Notes: generated by a model not told the origin, from the sequence alone. 64,000 bases of DNA from Streptomyces sp. T12 (GCF_028736035.1 NZ_CP117866.1:9837001-9901000), one strand, 5' to 3'. Counted from the stretch's first letter, positions 44,569-52,571 are shown. Numbers and translations: made by a program.

Positions 44569-45138
44569 ATGACAGAGGTCGTACTGTTCCATCACGCGCA
44601 GGGGCTGACCCCCGGAGTCGCTGCTTTCGCCGGCGAACTCCGCGCCGTCGGCCACACCGTCCACACGCCCGATCTCTTCGAGGGGCGTACCTTCGGCTCC
44701 CTTGAGGAGGGTTCGGGCTACGTCGAGCAGATCGGCTTCGGCGAGATCACCGAGCGTGGCGTCCGCGCGGCCGAGCACCTGCCGCAGGACATCGTTTACG
44801 TCGGCTTCTCGCTCGGTGTGCTGCCCGCCCAGAAGCTGGCGCAGACGCGGGCGGGCGCGCGGGGCGCGCTCCTGTTCCACGCCTGCATCCCCGTGTCGGA
44901 GTTCGGTGCGGCTTGGCCTGACGGTGTGCCGGTGCAGGTGCATGCGAAGGAAGCCGATCCGTTCTTCGCCGAGGACATCGACGCTGCCCGCGCGCTCGTC
45001 TCCGACTGCGCCCACGCGGAACTGTTCCTGTATCCCGGAGACCAGCACCTGTTCGCGGACCATTCGCTGCCGTCCTACGACCCGGACGCTGCCAAGCTCC
45101 TGACCCAGCGGACGTTCGAGTTCCTCGGCTCGCGCTAG
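44569..45138 (+). CDS. Dienelactone hydrolase family protein
   Basis: The 189-residue protein has the short alpha/beta-hydrolase fold of the DLH family: VVLFHHAQGLTPGV, HTPDLFEGRTF, VYVGFSLGVLPAQKLA (nucleophile elbow GFSLG with Ser in place of the classical Cys) and a C-terminal GDQHLFAD with the catalytic His. It would cleave an ester or lactone. Its TAG stop is part of the CTAG at which an IS-derived unit begins, so the last codons may have been set by that junction. Confidence 0.85.
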   Translation: MTEVVLFHHAQGLTPGVAAFAGELRAVGHTVHTPDLFEGRTFGSLEEGSGYVEQIGFGEITERGVRAAEHLPQDIVYVGFSLGVLPAQKLAQTRAGARGALLFHACIPVSEFGAAWPDGVPVQVHAKEADPFFAEDIDAARALVSDCAHAELFLYPGDQHLFADHSLPSYDPDAAKLLTQRTFEFLGSR

Positions 45139-45212
45139 GGCGCGTATCGAGTCGTGATCAATCCGCGGGTTCGGGCCTTGCTCCGAGGCTCTGATCCGGT
45201 AGATCGTCTTGT

Positions 45213-45302
45213 GTGACTCGTGCGCAACTGGCGGACGATGAGTGGGAGTTCATCGGGCCGTGCCTGCCGATCGGCGAGTGCGGCCCGTATCCCGAGCACC
45301 TG
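45213..45302 (+). pseudogene. N-terminal fragment of IS5-type transposase (ISA1)
   Basis: GTG 45213 starts TRAQLADDEWEFIGPCLPIG, nearly the same as the start of the transposase at 47035. Identity breaks off near 45302, before the PIN gene. Confidence 0.7.
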
Positions 45303-45359
45303 AGGTCTGCATCGACAGGTTCGGGAGGGCGGGGGATGCCCTGCCGTATTCTGCGAGCC

Positions 45360-45761
45360 ATGACGCGCTACGTGGTCGATGCCAGGACCTTGCTGCACAT
45401 CGTGTCGACCGGTGTGCAGATCAGTCCCGATAACCAGCTTGTCGCACCAAATCCGGTGCGGTCGCAGGCACTGTCGCTGCTGTTCGAACGGGTCAGAGGC
45501 GGCGAGCTCGACGAGGTCGAGGCGTTGCGAATGCACGAGCGCCTGACCGAGGTGAAGATGCGGCTGCTGGGCGACCGGGTCTCCCGTCGCACAGCCTGGC
45601 GGATCGCCCGGGAGCAGGGGTGGGACACTATCGGGGACGCCGAATACCTCGCCGTGACGCGGCTTCAGGCTGATGCACTGGTCACGATCGATGAGGCATT
45701 GGCTCGTCGGGCGGACGGCATCGTTCCCGTGGCGTCGCTAGACGCTCTGAGTTCCTCGTAA
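45360..45761 (+). CDS. PIN-domain (VapC-like) protein carried inside ISA1
   Basis: The 133-residue protein starts TRYVVDARTLLHIV (first acidic residue of the PIN domain), has LDEVEALRMHERL in the middle and GWDTIGDAEYLAVTRLQADALVTID with the late acidic residues. PIN proteins are Mg-dependent RNases, usually VapC toxins. ATG 45360 matches the family start; ATG 45336, with GGGAGG 7 bases upstream, would add eight residues. No antitoxin gene is next to it, which is unusual for VapC. It lies wholly within the ends of an IS-derived unit. Confidence 0.78.
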   Translation: MTRYVVDARTLLHIVSTGVQISPDNQLVAPNPVRSQALSLLFERVRGGELDEVEALRMHERLTEVKMRLLGDRVSRRTAWRIAREQGWDTIGDAEYLAVTRLQADALVTIDEALARRADGIVPVASLDALSSS

Positions 45762-45900
45762 GGCGCTCGCAAGGGAGCACTCGGCGATCGCCGGCCCGGC
45801 CTGCCCGAGCTGGGGGGCGACCATTCTTTGGGATCTGCCCTCAAGGATTTGGATCAAAGGCGTCACGGGGCGACTCGTTGATAACGACTCGATACGCGCC

Positions 45901-46854
45901 CTAGGTGTATTGACCCGCAGGGTTGTTGACGCGGGTGATGGGTGGCTGGCCGCCGAGTGCGGTGTGGCAGCGGTGGTGGTTGTAGGTGTGCAGGAAGTTG
46001 TCGAGGGCTGCGGTGCGGTCGTCGTTGCTGGTGTAGGGCCGCTGGTAGGCCCATTCCTCGAGCAGGGTGCGGTGGAAGCGTTCGACCTTGCCGTTGGTCT
46101 GGGGCCGGTAGATGCGGGTCAGTTTGCCGGTGGCGCCGATCTGGGCGAGGGCGTGTTTCCAGGCCAGGCCCTTGCGGTAGGCCCAGGCGTTGTCGGTGAG
46201 TACGCGCTCGATGCGGGTGATGCCGTGCGCGTGGAAGAACGCGGCCGCGCGGGTGAGGAAGCCCGCGCAGGTGGCGACCTTCTCGTCGGGGTGGATCTCG
46301 CTGTAGGCGAGGCGGGAGTGATCGTCGACGGCGGAATGGATGTAGTCGAACCCCATGCCGCTGCGGGTGGCCCGGCCGGCCTGACGGCCCAGCGTCTTGT
46401 GGCCGCCGCCGTCCGGGATCCGGCCGAGCTTCTTGACGTCGACGTGGACCAGCTCGCCGGGGCGGGCGCGTTCGTAGCGGCGGATGACCTGCCCGGTGGG
46501 CCGGTCCATGAACGCCAGCCGGTTCAGGCCGTGCCGGGCCAGGACACGGTGCACGGTCGAGGCGGGCAGGCCCAGGATCGGGCCGAGACGGGCGGGACCG
46601 AGCTTACGGTCCTGGCGCAGTCGGCACACTCGGGCTTCGACTGCGGCCGCCGTGCGGTGCGGTGTCGTCATCGGCCGGCTGGAGCGGTCGTGCAGCCCCT
46701 GCTCGCCCTCGGCCCGCCAGCGGATCCACTTATGGGCCGTGACGCGGGAGATGCCCATCTCGGCTGCGACATGGGCGACCGGGCGACCGGCGCAGACACG
46801 TTCGACCAGCAGCCGCCTGCCGTGAACGGTCAGCCGGGCATTACGGTGGGACAT
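45901..46854 (-). CDS. IS481-family transposase
   Basis: The 317-residue transposase has an N-terminal helix-turn-helix (VAHVAAEMGISRVTAHKWIRWRAEG) and an integrase-like core. Catalytic DDE residues are visible: Asp139 in ELVHVDVKKLG, Asp in RVLTDNAWAY, Glu in TNGKVERFHRT. The stop codon TAG lies in the terminal CTAG of the element. The gene is intact and could be functional in contrast to the related gene at 50684. Confidence 0.9.
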   Translation of the reverse strand: MSHRNARLTVHGRRLLVERVCAGRPVAHVAAEMGISRVTAHKWIRWRAEGEQGLHDRSSRPMTTPHRTAAAVEARVCRLRQDRKLGPARLGPILGLPASTVHRVLARHGLNRLAFMDRPTGQVIRRYERARPGELVHVDVKKLGRIPDGGGHKTLGRQAGRATRSGMGFDYIHSAVDDHSRLAYSEIHPDEKVATCAGFLTRAAAFFHAHGITRIERVLTDNAWAYRKGLAWKHALAQIGATGKLTRIYRPQTNGKVERFHRTLLEEWAYQRPYTSNDDRTAALDNFLHTYNHHRCHTALGGQPPITRVNNPAGQYT

Positions 46855-46961
46855 GAAGACCTCCGTGCGGTGCAGTCCTAGACAGCTCCACCACACCGGA
46901 GGTCTTCGCCATGATCAAGCCCCGCGCCAGCGTTAACAACGCTCGTGATCAATACACCTAG
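45901..46961 (-). mobile_element. IS481-family insertion sequence (IS481-A), apparently intact
   Basis: The element is about 1.06 kb. Its ends read TAGGTGTATTGACCCGCAGG at the left and, inverted, TAGGTGTATTGATCACGAGC at the right, with further matching GTTGTT-ACGC inside. Both ends include CTAG, the known target of the IS481 family. It sits exactly at the junction between two IS5-type units. Confidence 0.88.
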
Positions 46962-47034
46962 GGCGCGTATCGGGTCGTGATCAATGAGCGGGTTTTCCCC
47001 TCGCGCTGATCTTCGATCCGGTAGATCGTCTTGC

Positions 47035-48050
47035 ATGACACGTGCGCAACTGGCCGACGTGGAATGGGAGTTCATCGAGCCGTACCTGCCGATCGGCGAG
47101 TATGGCCCGTACCCGGTGCGGCTGCGGCAGCAGTTCGAGGGGGTGCTGTGGCGATTTCGGACGGGCGGGCAGTGGCGGGAAATGCCCGCTGAGTTCGGTG
47201 CCTGGTCGACCGTCCACAACCGTTTCCGGCAGTGGCGCGACGCCGGTGTCTTCGAGGCCCTGCTGGAGGGCCTGATCGCCGAGGCCACGAACCGGGACGA
47301 GGTGGACTGTCGCTGGTCAGCGTGGACTCCACCACCGCACGGGCCCACCATGACGCCGCCGGGATGCACCTCGATGACGATGTCCTGACCGCTCTGGAGA
47401 AGGCCGCCGCCGAGGAGGAGAAGGCCCGGCAAAAAGGGGCACTTCGGAAGGACGGAACGGGCAGTACACCGAGGACGCCCCCGCGCGAGAAGACCGAAGA
47501 CGCTTCCGGCGCCGGCACAGAGTCCGGCTGAAGGCCGCCCTGCTCGGGCGCTCACGGGGCGGGCAGACCAGCAAGATCCACCTTGCCGCCGACCGTAGGT
47601 GCCGCCCGCTGGCGATCGTACTGACCGCAGGACAGGCCGCGGACAGCCCCCGGTTCATCCCCGTGCTGAGCAAGGTTCGCGTCCCTGGTCCGGTCGGCCG
47701 TCCCCGCACCAGGCCGGACGCGGTCGCCGGGGACAAGGCGTACTCCTCCCGCGGCAACCGCGCCCACCTGCGCAGGCGCGGCATCAAGGCCGTCATCCCG
47801 GAGAAACGGGACCAGGCCGCCAACCGGAAGAGGAAGGGCCGCAAAGGGGGACGCCCCGTCGACCATGACGCAGAGCTCTACAAGGAGAGGAACATGGTCG
47901 AGCGCCTGATCAACAAACTGAAGGCGTGGCGGGGCATCGCGACGTGCTACGACAAGACCCCGGAAAGCCACCTCGCCGGGCTTCACCTGCGCCTCGGTGA
48001 TCTGGATCAAAGACCTCACCCGAACCAGAGCCGAGAGCCGCGCAGGTGAT
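47035..48050 (+). pseudogene. IS5-type transposase with at least three frameshifts (ISA2)
   Basis: ATG 47035 starts TRAQLADVEWEFIEPYLPIG and reads to about 47310 (QFEGVLWRFRTGGQWREMP). The sense then moves to other frames: LSLVSVDSTTARAHHDAAG (catalytic Asp region), RLKAALLGRSRGGQTSKIHL, and from about 47650 DAVAGDKAYSSRGNRAHLRRRG to KLKAWRGIATCYDKTPESHL, with the C-terminal VIWIKDLTRTRAES in yet another frame. It is an IS5-family (DDE_Tnp_1) gene that is now inactive. Confidence 0.8.
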
Positions 48051-48187
48051 CGAGGGGCGTAGCTTGCCGGGATCGCAGGTGTGGACTCTCAGCGGCAGTT
48101 GCATGCCCGGACGTCGGGATTTCGGTGGCCCGCTGCCGCCCGGGGAGTGGGGATTGTGCGCCACCGGCGCCGCGCCGGCCCGCGGGC

Positions 48188-48634
48188 TCAGGTGAGGGCG
48201 GCCGCCAGGCAGGCGAAGGCGGCGATGATGACGGCGACGCGGGCGTAGTGCCAGCGGTCCCAGCGCTTCATCTGCTCCTTCCAGTCGGCCGGCCGGCTGC
48301 CGGCGGTCCACGTCTTGACCCGGTTGTTGATCGGGACAAGCACCAGGATCGACATGAGCACGCTGACGATCAGCAGCGCGGCGGCGGTCACGACGAGGCC
48401 GGTGCCGTCGTCGTCCCATCCGGCGACGGCCCAGACCCCGACGAGGACGAGCGAGCCGATGTACCAGAACGGCATCACGGCGCCGCCCAGTCGGGCCCCG
48501 TGGACGCGGCCGCGCAGGCCGTTGTCGCCGGGGAGTGCGTTGAGGATCGGGTTACTGAAGAAGGGGACGGAGAACTCCACCCCCACCATCACGCCGACGA
48601 CCACGATGGTGACGACCTCAAGTGCATCGAGCAT
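48188..48634 (-). CDS. DUF1772 (anthrone oxygenase-like) membrane protein
   Basis: The 148-residue protein has four hydrophobic helices and the family C-terminus KRWDRWHYARV. GGAGGGG lies 6 bases before ATG 48634. DUF1772 proteins resemble fungal anthrone oxygenases, but bacterial functions are mostly unknown. It is divergent from a TetR gene across a CTAG-rich operator-like region and lies within the ends of an IS-derived unit. Confidence 0.83.
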   Translation of the reverse strand: MLDALEVVTIVVVGVMVGVEFSVPFFSNPILNALPGDNGLRGRVHGARLGGAVMPFWYIGSLVLVGVWAVAGWDDDGTGLVVTAAALLIVSVLMSILVLVPINNRVKTWTAGSRPADWKEQMKRWDRWHYARVAVIIAAFACLAAALT

Positions 48635-48652
48635 GATGACCCCTCCGGAAAT

Positions 48653-48716
48653 CTAGTGTTGCTAGCTGACGAGGCAACGCTAGTACTGCTGCCGCTTGAT
48701 TGTCTAGCGGTGCTAG
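48653..48716. promoter_or_regulatory. CTAG-rich divergent operator of the DUF1772/TetR pair
   Basis: The 64 bp hold five CTAG tetranucleotides, otherwise very rare in this genome. CTAGTGTTGC (48653-48662) and GCAACGCTAG (48674-48683) are inverted with one mismatch; CTAGC-GGT-GCTAG (48704-48716) is a perfect palindrome 9 bp before the TetR start. These are likely sites for the TetR protein. Confidence 0.65.
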
Positions 48717-48725
48717 GATCGAATC

Positions 48726-49304
48726 ATGTCGGTACAGGAACGCAAGCAGCGCGAACGGGCGGAGCGCGAGCGCCTCATCGTGGCGACGGCCCGCGAACTC
48801 GCCGAGGAGCAGGGCTGGGAGGCGGTCACCACCCGCCGGCTCGCCGAGCGCATCGAGTACAGCCAGCCCGTCCTCTACAGCCACTTCCGCGGCAAGCGCG
48901 AGATCATCGGCGCCGTCGCCCTGGAAGGCGCCACGGAGATGGCCGCGGCCGTGCGTGACGCGGCCTCCGGCGCGGACGGCCCGCGCGAGCGGGTCGCCGC
49001 CCTCGCGCGCGCCTACCTGGACTTCGCCGAGCGCAACCCGGCGGTCTACGACGCCTTGTTCCAGCTCGACGGCGGCCTGGCGTACGCGCAGGAGGACACC
49101 CCCGAACCGTTGAAGGACGCCTTCGCCGCGCTGCTGGAGTGCCTCAGCGAGGTCGCCGGGGACGGCGTGCGCCCGGAGCTGTTCACCGAGACGTTCTGGG
49201 CGTCCCTGCACGGACTGGCCACCCTGACCCGAGCGGGACGGCTCCCGCCGGAGGACACCGAGCGCAGGACGGAGCTGCTGGTGGACCGGCTCGCCATGCT
49301 CTGA
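48726..49304 (+). CDS. TetR-family regulator (divergent from DUF1772)
   Basis: The 192-residue protein has its helix-turn-helix at about residues 25-60 (WEAVTTRRLAERIEYSQPVLYSHF) and a WHG-like C-terminal domain (FTETFWASLHGLATLTRAGRL). A TetR next to a DUF1772 gene is a recurrent arrangement in Streptomyces. It probably represses both genes through the palindromes at 48653-48716. Confidence 0.9.
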   Translation: MSVQERKQRERAERERLIVATARELAEEQGWEAVTTRRLAERIEYSQPVLYSHFRGKREIIGAVALEGATEMAAAVRDAASGADGPRERVAALARAYLDFAERNPAVYDALFQLDGGLAYAQEDTPEPLKDAFAALLECLSEVAGDGVRPELFTETFWASLHGLATLTRAGRLPPEDTERRTELLVDRLAML

Positions 49305-49493
49305 CGCACCGTCCCGGATGGCACACGGCCGGGGTCCTCGGGCCCCGCTGCCTGCCTGCGGCATCGCTTCCGGTCACTCGCGCCCACACGGCGCAGCCGC
49401 AGATCGCCGGCCCCGTACCCCCGACGGGGCACCCGGCCCGGAAGCTGCGGTGCTCATTGATCACGACTCAATACGCACCCTAGGTGTTGCGGG

Positions 49494-49949
49494 TCATGAC
49501 CTTGTTGACGGTGTCGTTGGCAGCGACTTGGGTGGATAGCTGCGCAGTACCAGGGATGTGGTGACCGGGCCGTAGCGGGCGAGGGAGTCCACGACTTGTT
49601 CAAGGCGTTCGGCGTGAGAACAGTGCACGTCGAGCAGCAGGCAGTCCTCGCCGGTCACGCGGAGTGTCGAGACGACCTCAGGAGTTTTGGCGGCGAGGGT
49701 GAGTGCTTGGGACAGCTGCGCGTGGGTGGTGCGTAGTCGGACGATGGCATGGATGTTCAGCCCGACTGCGGCTGGGGCGACGACGGCGCGGTAGCCGGTG
49801 ATGATCCTGTTCTTCTCCAGGCGTTGGATGCGGGCGCTGGCTGCTGGCTGGGACAGCCCGACTCGGCGTCCGACCTCGGCTCCGGTGAGTCGGCCGTCGG
49901 TCTGGAGCAGTTCCAAGATGGCACGGTCGATCTCGTCGATTGATTCCAT
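49494..49949 (-). CDS. Lrp/AsnC-family regulator carried in IS481-B
   Basis: The 151-residue protein has the N-terminal Lrp helix-turn-helix (IDEIDRAILELLQTDGRLTGAEVGRRVGLSQPAASARIQRLE) and the RAM ligand domain (AIVRLRTT..., VTGEDCLLLDVHC). ATG 49949 has GGGGGTGA 7 bases upstream. Its last residues (SLPTTPSTRS) are encoded by the terminal repeat of the IS, so its original C-terminus seems to have been replaced at capture. It is divergent from the hydrolase gene and probably regulates it. Confidence 0.88.
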   Translation of the reverse strand: MESIDEIDRAILELLQTDGRLTGAEVGRRVGLSQPAASARIQRLEKNRIITGYRAVVAPAAVGLNIHAIVRLRTTHAQLSQALTLAAKTPEVVSTLRVTGEDCLLLDVHCSHAERLEQVVDSLARYGPVTTSLVLRSYPPKSLPTTPSTRS

Positions 49950-50072
49950 CGTTGTCACCCCCACTTTCTTTGAGATCACTTGCTGAGCCTGATCGTTGCC
50001 GCTGATCCATCGAGAATCTCCCCAGGGTGGCCCCACGACGCGTGGGGGCCGCGATTGGAAGGTCGGTAAGCG

Positions 50073-50618
50073 ATGGTCGCGTACGTCATCATCCCCGGGA
50101 TCGACGGTTCGGATGAGAGGCACTGGCAGAGCTTGTGGGAGAACCAGTGGGGAGCCTCAGCGGTCCGGATTGCACCGGCCTCGTGGAGCATGCCGCACCT
50201 GCCGGACTGGGTTGCCGCAGTCCAGGCTGCCTACGAGATCGCTTCCCGGCGTGACAGCCAGGTGGCGTTGGTGGCTCACAGCCTTGGCTGCTGGGCGGCT
50301 GTGCACTGGTTGGACCGGGCGCGACCCGACGAGGTTGCGGCGTTCCTGGTCGCGCCTCCGAATCCCCAGGGACCGGCGTTCCCACGTGAGGCCGCATCTA
50401 CGTTCCTGGGCTTGTCCGCTCGCCCTTTGCCGTGCCGGAGCCTGATGGTGGCCAGCGACGACGACCCCTACTGCGACCCGACGACGTCCGCCTCCTTCGC
50501 GCACGAGTGGCAGGCACAAGGGCATCTCATCGGAAGCCACGGCCACATCAATTCCGACAGCGGCCTCGGCGACTGGCAGGCGGGCCTGGAACTCCTTCGC
50601 ACACTCGTCGATTGCTGA
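50073..50618 (+). CDS. RBBP9/YdeN-like serine alpha/beta-hydrolase carried in IS481-B
   Basis: The 181-residue protein starts VAYVIIPGIDGSDERHWQSLWE, the typical RBBP9/YdeN entry, and has nucleophile Ser in LVAHSLGCWAAV, Asp in VASDDDPYCD and His in GSHGHINSDSG. It is intact. The substrate is unknown; members hydrolyse short acyl esters. The divergent Lrp gene makes a two-gene cargo. It ends 66 bp before the IS481-B transposase. Confidence 0.88.
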   Translation: MVAYVIIPGIDGSDERHWQSLWENQWGASAVRIAPASWSMPHLPDWVAAVQAAYEIASRRDSQVALVAHSLGCWAAVHWLDRARPDEVAAFLVAPPNPQGPAFPREAASTFLGLSARPLPCRSLMVASDDDPYCDPTTSASFAHEWQAQGHLIGSHGHINSDSGLGDWQAGLELLRTLVDC

Positions 50619-50683
50619 GATGACCGATCCGACGCGGAGCTTCGCGTTGACGCCAGCCCTCTCCCTGCTCTGAAAGCCCGCGC

Positions 50684-51685
50684 ATGCCGCATCGCAATGC
50701 CCCGCTGTCTCCCGAAGGTCGGCGCCGTCTGATCGACCGCTGCCGGAACCGCCCGATCGCCCATGTCGCCGCAGAGATGGGAATCTCTCGCGCGTGCGCG
50801 TCGAAGTGGGTCAACCGCTTCCGCGGCCACGGCGACCTCGGCCTCCTGGATCGCTCCTCAGCACCACATCGGCGACCCACAGCAACTGACACCGATGTCG
50901 TTTCCCGGATCGAGGACCTACGCCGCACCCGGAAATGGTCGGCTTCGAGGATCGCATTCGAACTCAACAACGACGGCGCCACCATCAGTCGCCGCACCGT
51001 ATCCCGTCACCTCGTGAGCCTGGGCCTGAACCGGCGCCGGTTCATCGACCCCAACGGCGAGACCAACAGGGAACCGCGAAAGATCACCGCCTGTCGTCCC
51101 GGGCACATGGTCCACATCGCCGTCAAGAAAGTCGGCTGCACCCCCGACGGCGGCGGCTGGCGTGCTCACGGGCGAGGCAGCGGAGAAGCCAAGGCCGTGG
51201 ATCGGCGCAAGAAGAAGACCGAACGCGGCGGCTACGTCTATCTGCACTCCGCGGTTGACGGCTACAGCCGCCTCGCCTACACCGAAGCCCTGCCAGACGA
51301 AATGGCGGCGACTGCCATCGGGTTCCTCCACCGAGCCCACGCGTGGTTCGCCGCACACGGCATCACCCGAATCGAACGCATCGTCACCGACAACGGCTCC
51401 TGCTACCGAGCCGGCGCCTTCGCCCGCGCACTCCTCGGATCCAGGCATCAGCGAACCGCGCCCTACACGCCATGCCACAACGGCAAGGTGGAGCGGTACA
51501 ACCGGATCCTCGCCGAGGAGTTCCTCTACGCCCGCACCTGGCTCTCAGAGCAGCAGCGCGCCGAGGCTCTCAAGGTCTGGAACATCCACTACAACTACCA
51601 CCGGCCCCACGGTGCTACCGGAGGCCAGCCGCCAGCAGATCGACTCCGAGTAGGCGTAACCAATGTCTTGGCCTCCTACACCTAG
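50684..51685 (+). CDS. IS481-family transposase with altered catalytic site
   Basis: The 333-residue frame is intact and has the helix-turn-helix (IAHVAAEMGISRACASKWVNRF) and the late DDE residues (RIVTDNGSCYR, NGKVERYNR). At the first catalytic position the sequence is MVHIAVKKVG with Ala146 (GCC, 51119-51121), where IS481-A has HVDVKK with Asp. Loss of this Asp should abolish catalysis. The longer loop AHGRGSGEAKAVDRRKKK follows. Its TAG stop is the terminal CTAG of the element. Confidence 0.88.
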   Translation: MPHRNAPLSPEGRRRLIDRCRNRPIAHVAAEMGISRACASKWVNRFRGHGDLGLLDRSSAPHRRPTATDTDVVSRIEDLRRTRKWSASRIAFELNNDGATISRRTVSRHLVSLGLNRRRFIDPNGETNREPRKITACRPGHMVHIAVKKVGCTPDGGGWRAHGRGSGEAKAVDRRKKKTERGGYVYLHSAVDGYSRLAYTEALPDEMAATAIGFLHRAHAWFAAHGITRIERIVTDNGSCYRAGAFARALLGSRHQRTAPYTPCHNGKVERYNRILAEEFLYARTWLSEQQRAEALKVWNIHYNYHRPHGATGGQPPADRLRVGVTNVLASYT

Positions 51686-52288
51686 GAGGATGCGGGGACG
51701 CTGATCCAGGAGTCGGCCCAGGTGAGCGCCTGCCAGGTCGGGATCGTCGAACTCGCTGGTGTCGCCGGTGATGAATCGGGTGACTTCGGTGACCTTGGCG
51801 GCCACGGCTGCCCGTCCGCGGACATCTCGGCCGATGGTGACTGTATAGATCCGCGAACGGAACCGGCGCCGCACCCGCCGGTGGGCGCACACGGCCGTGG
51901 CCAAAGTGGTCTTACCGAACCCGCCCGCTCCCCACAGCGAGGTGGTGATGCCTACCGCGCGGCCGCCGTGGCACACCGCCGCCACCGTGTCGCGCGTCTG
52001 GTCCCGGTCCACGAACCAGCCCGGTACGGCCGCGGGTTGCGGAGGTGGTGGATCATCTTGAACCGCTAGTGGACGCTCTTGCATCCACATCGCGACACTG
52101 GCTGCCACGAATGACAGCGCCCCCAGCACGGCGCCCCACGGCCACGGGTGCCGACGCAGTCCATCCACCAAACCGGGCCACCGCTGTTGGGATGTGGCAG
52201 CGTTTCCCGTCAGTGCCAGCAAGACCGCCAGCACCGCCGTCACCCCGGCAAGCGACACCAGCCCCACAACACGGCCCCGCACCTGCAC
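51686..52288 (-). pseudogene. NB-ARC/STAND ATPase gene truncated by IS481-B
   Basis: From GTG 52288 the minus strand encodes two hydrophobic segments, a linker with FVDRDQTRDTVAAV, and an NB-ARC P-loop (TSLWGAGGFGKTTLATAV). At RPRILL, the Walker-B strand, the gene meets the IS end in CTAG; the frame then reads about 47 codons into the IS before a stop at 51545. The rest of the NTPase and any effector or repeat domain are absent from the window. A TTG two codons earlier is an alternative start. Confidence 0.8.
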
Positions 52289-52571
52289 CCCCAACTATGG
52301 TCTCTGGCCCGGAGATTACCTGCCACGCCAACGGCACCGTCAGTCAGCGGCCACGGAATCGGCAGGGCAATTCGGGGTTACCAGAGGCCATAGCGGAGGG
52401 ACGCGCGGAGAGCGGCCCTGACCGTAAGGAATACTCCCGGGCCCCGACGCCGGACGAAACCTGCTTCACCGGCACCAGCAAGGCCACGGGGCAGGAAGCA
52501 AGAGCAGCTCTGGGGATTCGCCTGAGCGCCCCTGGGACGTCTTCATCATGTGGGGGCCCAGACGCGAGCTG

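Larger units (their letters stand above)
45139..45900. mobile_element. IS5-type unit 1 (ISA1): transposase largely replaced by a PIN-domain gene
   Basis: The left end GGCGCGTATCGAGTCGTGAT and the right end, read inverted, GGCGCGTATCGAGTCGTTAT match for 18 bases. CTAG flanks both sides (45135-45138 and 45901-45904). Inside are the first 28 codons of an IS5-type transposase, a PIN-domain gene, and a short C-terminal transposase tail near 45840 (GGATTTGGATCAAAGGCGTC, matching GGATCTGGATCAAAGACCTC of the second copy). The unit cannot encode its own transposition. Confidence 0.7.
46962..49479. mobile_element. IS5-type unit 2 (ISA2): dead transposase plus DUF1772 and TetR genes
   Basis: The left end from 46962 and the inverse of the right end at 49479 match over about 29 bp with three differences; GTCGTGATCAATGAGC is common to both. 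CTAG is on either side (46958-46961, 49480-49483). Inside are a multiply frameshifted IS5-type transposase gene (47035-48050), a DUF1772 gene and a divergent TetR gene. Either the unit acquired a passenger pair, or the right end belongs to a second, otherwise deleted copy. Confidence 0.6.
49480..51685. mobile_element. IS481-family unit (IS481-B) carrying Lrp and alpha/beta-hydrolase genes
   Basis: The left end CTAGGTGTTGCGGGTCATGA and the inverted right end CTAGGTGTAGGAGGCCAAGA align with about 23 of 32 matches over the first 32 bp, and the left end also resembles that of IS481-A (TTGTTGACG inside). The transposase stop TAG lies in the right CTAG, as in IS481-A. On the other side the transposase start is 1.2 kb from the end, while in IS481-A the distance is about 0.1 kb; the extra DNA holds two divergent genes. 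Confidence 0.7.

Noticed and set aside
51545..52294. Complete 249-residue NB-ARC protein
   Set aside because: The last 47 codons are antisense IS sequence, so the frame is a truncated gene read into the insertion.
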